DNA from: Syntrophomonas sp. UBA4922
GTDB taxonomy: Bacteria > Bacillota > Syntrophomonadia > Syntrophomonadales > Syntrophomonadaceae
Assembly: GCA_002398825.1 (NCBI GenBank)
Contig: DHBS01000017.1
Location: 103,518-118,349 of the forward strand
Reading direction: 5' to 3'
Length of the DNA stretch: 14,832 nt
Made by a program: the position numbers and the translations under genes. Positions 13,525 through 14,832 of this stretch are shown piece by piece. Below the pieces are notes generated by a model. That model saw only the letters and a program-made list of their open reading frames with translations. It was not told the origin of the DNA and searched no databases. Position 1 is the stretch's first letter. Each line of letters opens with the position of its first letter.

Positions 13525-13550
13525 CCGCCTGAGTTTTTGTGCGCAGGCGG
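13525..13550 (+). other. GC-rich leader hairpin before the acyl-CoA dehydrogenase gene
   Basis: CCGCCTG (13525-13531) pairs with CAGGCGG (13544-13550) around a 12-base loop. It lies between the promoter and the AAAAGGAG ribosome site, leaving the latter exposed. No T-run follows, so it is not a terminator. It could stabilise the mRNA or be a protein-binding site. Confidence 0.55.
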
Positions 13551-13580
13551 AGTACAATATGGTGAAAAGGAGTGAGAGTA

Positions 13581-14720
13581 ATGGATTTCCAGCTAACAGA
13601 GGAGCAGGTACTGGTTAGAGAGAACATGCGAGAGTTTGGCAAGACCTATGTAGATCCGATAGCGGTAGAAATCGATGAGAACAGCCGCTTTCCTGCCGAG
13701 GTCATCCAAAAGCTCGGCGAAGGCGGTTGGATGGGAATGCCGATTCCCCAGGAGTATGGCGGAGCCGGCACCGATTATCTGACCTACGCCATCGCGGTGG
13801 AAGAGCTTTCCTATTTTTGCGCCGCTACAGGTTTTACCATGTCCGTACATACCGGCCTGGTTTGCATGCCATTGTTGCTTTTTGGGAATGAGGGTCAAAA
13901 GAAACAATACCTGACTCCATTGGCCAAAGGTGAACACCTGGGGGCTTTTGCCTTAACTGAGCCCGGAGCCGGCACTGATGTCGGGGCTGCCACCTCAACT
14001 GCGGTTCTGGATGGTGACGAGTGGGTCTTAAACGGCACCAAGACCTTTTGCTCCAACGGCCCGGTAGCGGATACATACATCACCTTCGCCTGGGTGGAAA
14101 AAGAAGAAGGCGGCCGGGGCATGACTTGTTTCATTGTTCCTAAAGAGACAGCAGGGATGCGGGTTGGGGCACATTTTGCCAAGATGGGCCTCCGGGCTTC
14201 GCAGACTTCAGAAATCATATTTAAGGATTGCCGCATACCTAAAGATAACATAGTCGGTAAGGTGGGAGATGGCTTAAAGATAGCCATGAATAGCTTTGAT
14301 CACGGTCGCATCGGCATAGCCGCTCAGGCAGTCGGCATCACGCAGGCCGCCCTGGACGAGTCGATAGCTTATTCTAAACAACGGATTCAATTTAATAAAC
14401 CCATCAGCAAAAACCAGGCCGTTCAATGGTGGATTGCCGATATGGCAACCGAGGTTGCTGCAGCACGCTATTTGACTCATAGTGCTTGTTATCTGAAAGA
14501 TCAGGGCAAGTCCTTCAGTAAAGAGGCGGCTATGGCCAAGCTGTTTGCTGCCGAGTGCTCTATGCGCCACACCGTGAAGGCGGTTCAGATTTACGGAGGC
14601 TATGGCTACATCAAAGGACAGAAGGTGGAGCGCCTGATGCGCGATGCTAAAATAACCGAAATCTATGAAGGAACCTCCGAGGCACAGAGAATGGTTATTG
14701 CCGGAAATGTGCTGCGTTAG
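13581..14720 (+). CDS. Acyl-CoA dehydrogenase (probably short-chain/butyryl-CoA type)
   Basis: This 379-residue flavoenzyme has exactly the usual length of short- and medium-chain acyl-CoA dehydrogenases. It catalyses FAD-dependent alpha,beta-desaturation of an acyl-CoA, passing electrons to electron-transfer flavoprotein. FAD and substrate motifs are FALTEPGAGTDVGAATSTA (from residue 123) and GTKTFCSNGPVADTYI. The middle-domain end is KMGLRASQTSEIIFKDCRIP. The C-terminal helical domain has SFDHGRIGIAAQAVGI, QIYGGYGYIKG and IYEGTSEAQR, placing the catalytic base at E363. The ATG at 13581 follows AAAAGGAG with an 8-base spacer; a GTG at 13572 overlaps that site. Chain length is inferred from similarity to bacterial butyryl-CoA dehydrogenases. 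No etfAB is in the window. It has its own promoter and terminator. Confidence 0.95.
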   Translation: MDFQLTEEQVLVRENMREFGKTYVDPIAVEIDENSRFPAEVIQKLGEGGWMGMPIPQEYGGAGTDYLTYAIAVEELSYFCAATGFTMSVHTGLVCMPLLLFGNEGQKKQYLTPLAKGEHLGAFALTEPGAGTDVGAATSTAVLDGDEWVLNGTKTFCSNGPVADTYITFAWVEKEEGGRGMTCFIVPKETAGMRVGAHFAKMGLRASQTSEIIFKDCRIPKDNIVGKVGDGLKIAMNSFDHGRIGIAAQAVGITQAALDESIAYSKQRIQFNKPISKNQAVQWWIADMATEVAAARYLTHSACYLKDQGKSFSKEAAMAKLFAAECSMRHTVKAVQIYGGYGYIKGQKVERLMRDAKITEIYEGTSEAQRMVIAGNVLR

Positions 14721-14745
14721 ATAAGATTAGGCCAGAGAGTTTATA

Positions 14746-14788
14746 AAAGACGCCACAGCATCATATCAGATCTGCGGCGTCTTTGTTG
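14746..14788 (+). terminator. Intrinsic terminator of the acyl-CoA dehydrogenase gene
   Basis: AAAGACGCC (14746-14754) pairs with GGCGTCTTT (14776-14784). The stem continues inward through CAG/CTG after one mismatch and is followed by a T-rich tail. It starts 25 bases after the stop codon. Nothing was recognised in the remaining 44 bases to the window end. Confidence 0.8.
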
Positions 14789-14832
14789 TGCGCCCGGCAT
14801 GGGCGCGGATCCATAAATATCTCCGGGCAGGC

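Overview
The window looks like a chromosomal segment from an anaerobic, probably syntrophic or fatty-acid-oxidising member of the Clostridia (Syntrophomonas or Peptococcaceae-like). The reasons are strong AGGAGG-type ribosome binding sites, sigma-A-like promoters, many Cys-rich iron-sulfur proteins, an acyl-CoA dehydrogenase, a thiolase-like/DUF35 pair, and a fused FAD/Fe-S oxidoreductase. The taxon is inferred from gene content; no marker gene is present. No rRNA, tRNA, CRISPR array or insertion sequence was seen.

Layout. (1) Bases 1-1899: a LysR-type regulator cut by the left edge is divergent from a short QueG-like 4Fe-4S protein, followed by a small ACT-like protein. (2) 1987-4594: three minus-strand membrane-protein genes (hemolysin III/PAQR, DedA, YqaA-type VTT). 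Two plus-strand gene relics lie among them, one a recognisable GyrI-like effector-binding fragment and one unidentified. (3) 4864-7330: a promoter, a class V aminotransferase, a DUF1015 protein and a terminator, forming a clean two-gene operon. (4) 7352-7818: a small coiled-coil protein with its own promoter, followed by a long imperfect inverted repeat. (5) 7927-11110: a monocistronic gene for a 1025-residue fusion of a GlcD-like FAD domain, a GlcF-like ferredoxin domain and two CCG domains, ending in an unusual Met/Pro-rich tail. (6) 11255-14788: a thiolase-like gene overlapping a DUF35 gene, a MarR regulator, and an acyl-CoA dehydrogenase with its own promoter, leader hairpin and terminator.

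How the genes may work together (inference): regions 5 and 6 resemble an acyl-CoA oxidation neighbourhood. The dehydrogenase makes enoyl-CoA, the thiolase-like/DUF35 pair acts on acyl-CoA carbon chains, the large flavin/Fe-S protein handles electrons, and MarR is a plausible ligand-responsive regulator. The thiolase-like protein lacks the usual nucleophilic Cys and the GHP histidine, so its reaction is uncertain. The aminotransferase/DUF1015 pair may belong to serine or related amino acid metabolism.

The most unusual features are the Met/Pro tail, the thiolase-like protein with altered catalytic positions, the 18-bp-arm inverted repeat at 7750-7818, and the relics next to the membrane-protein genes.
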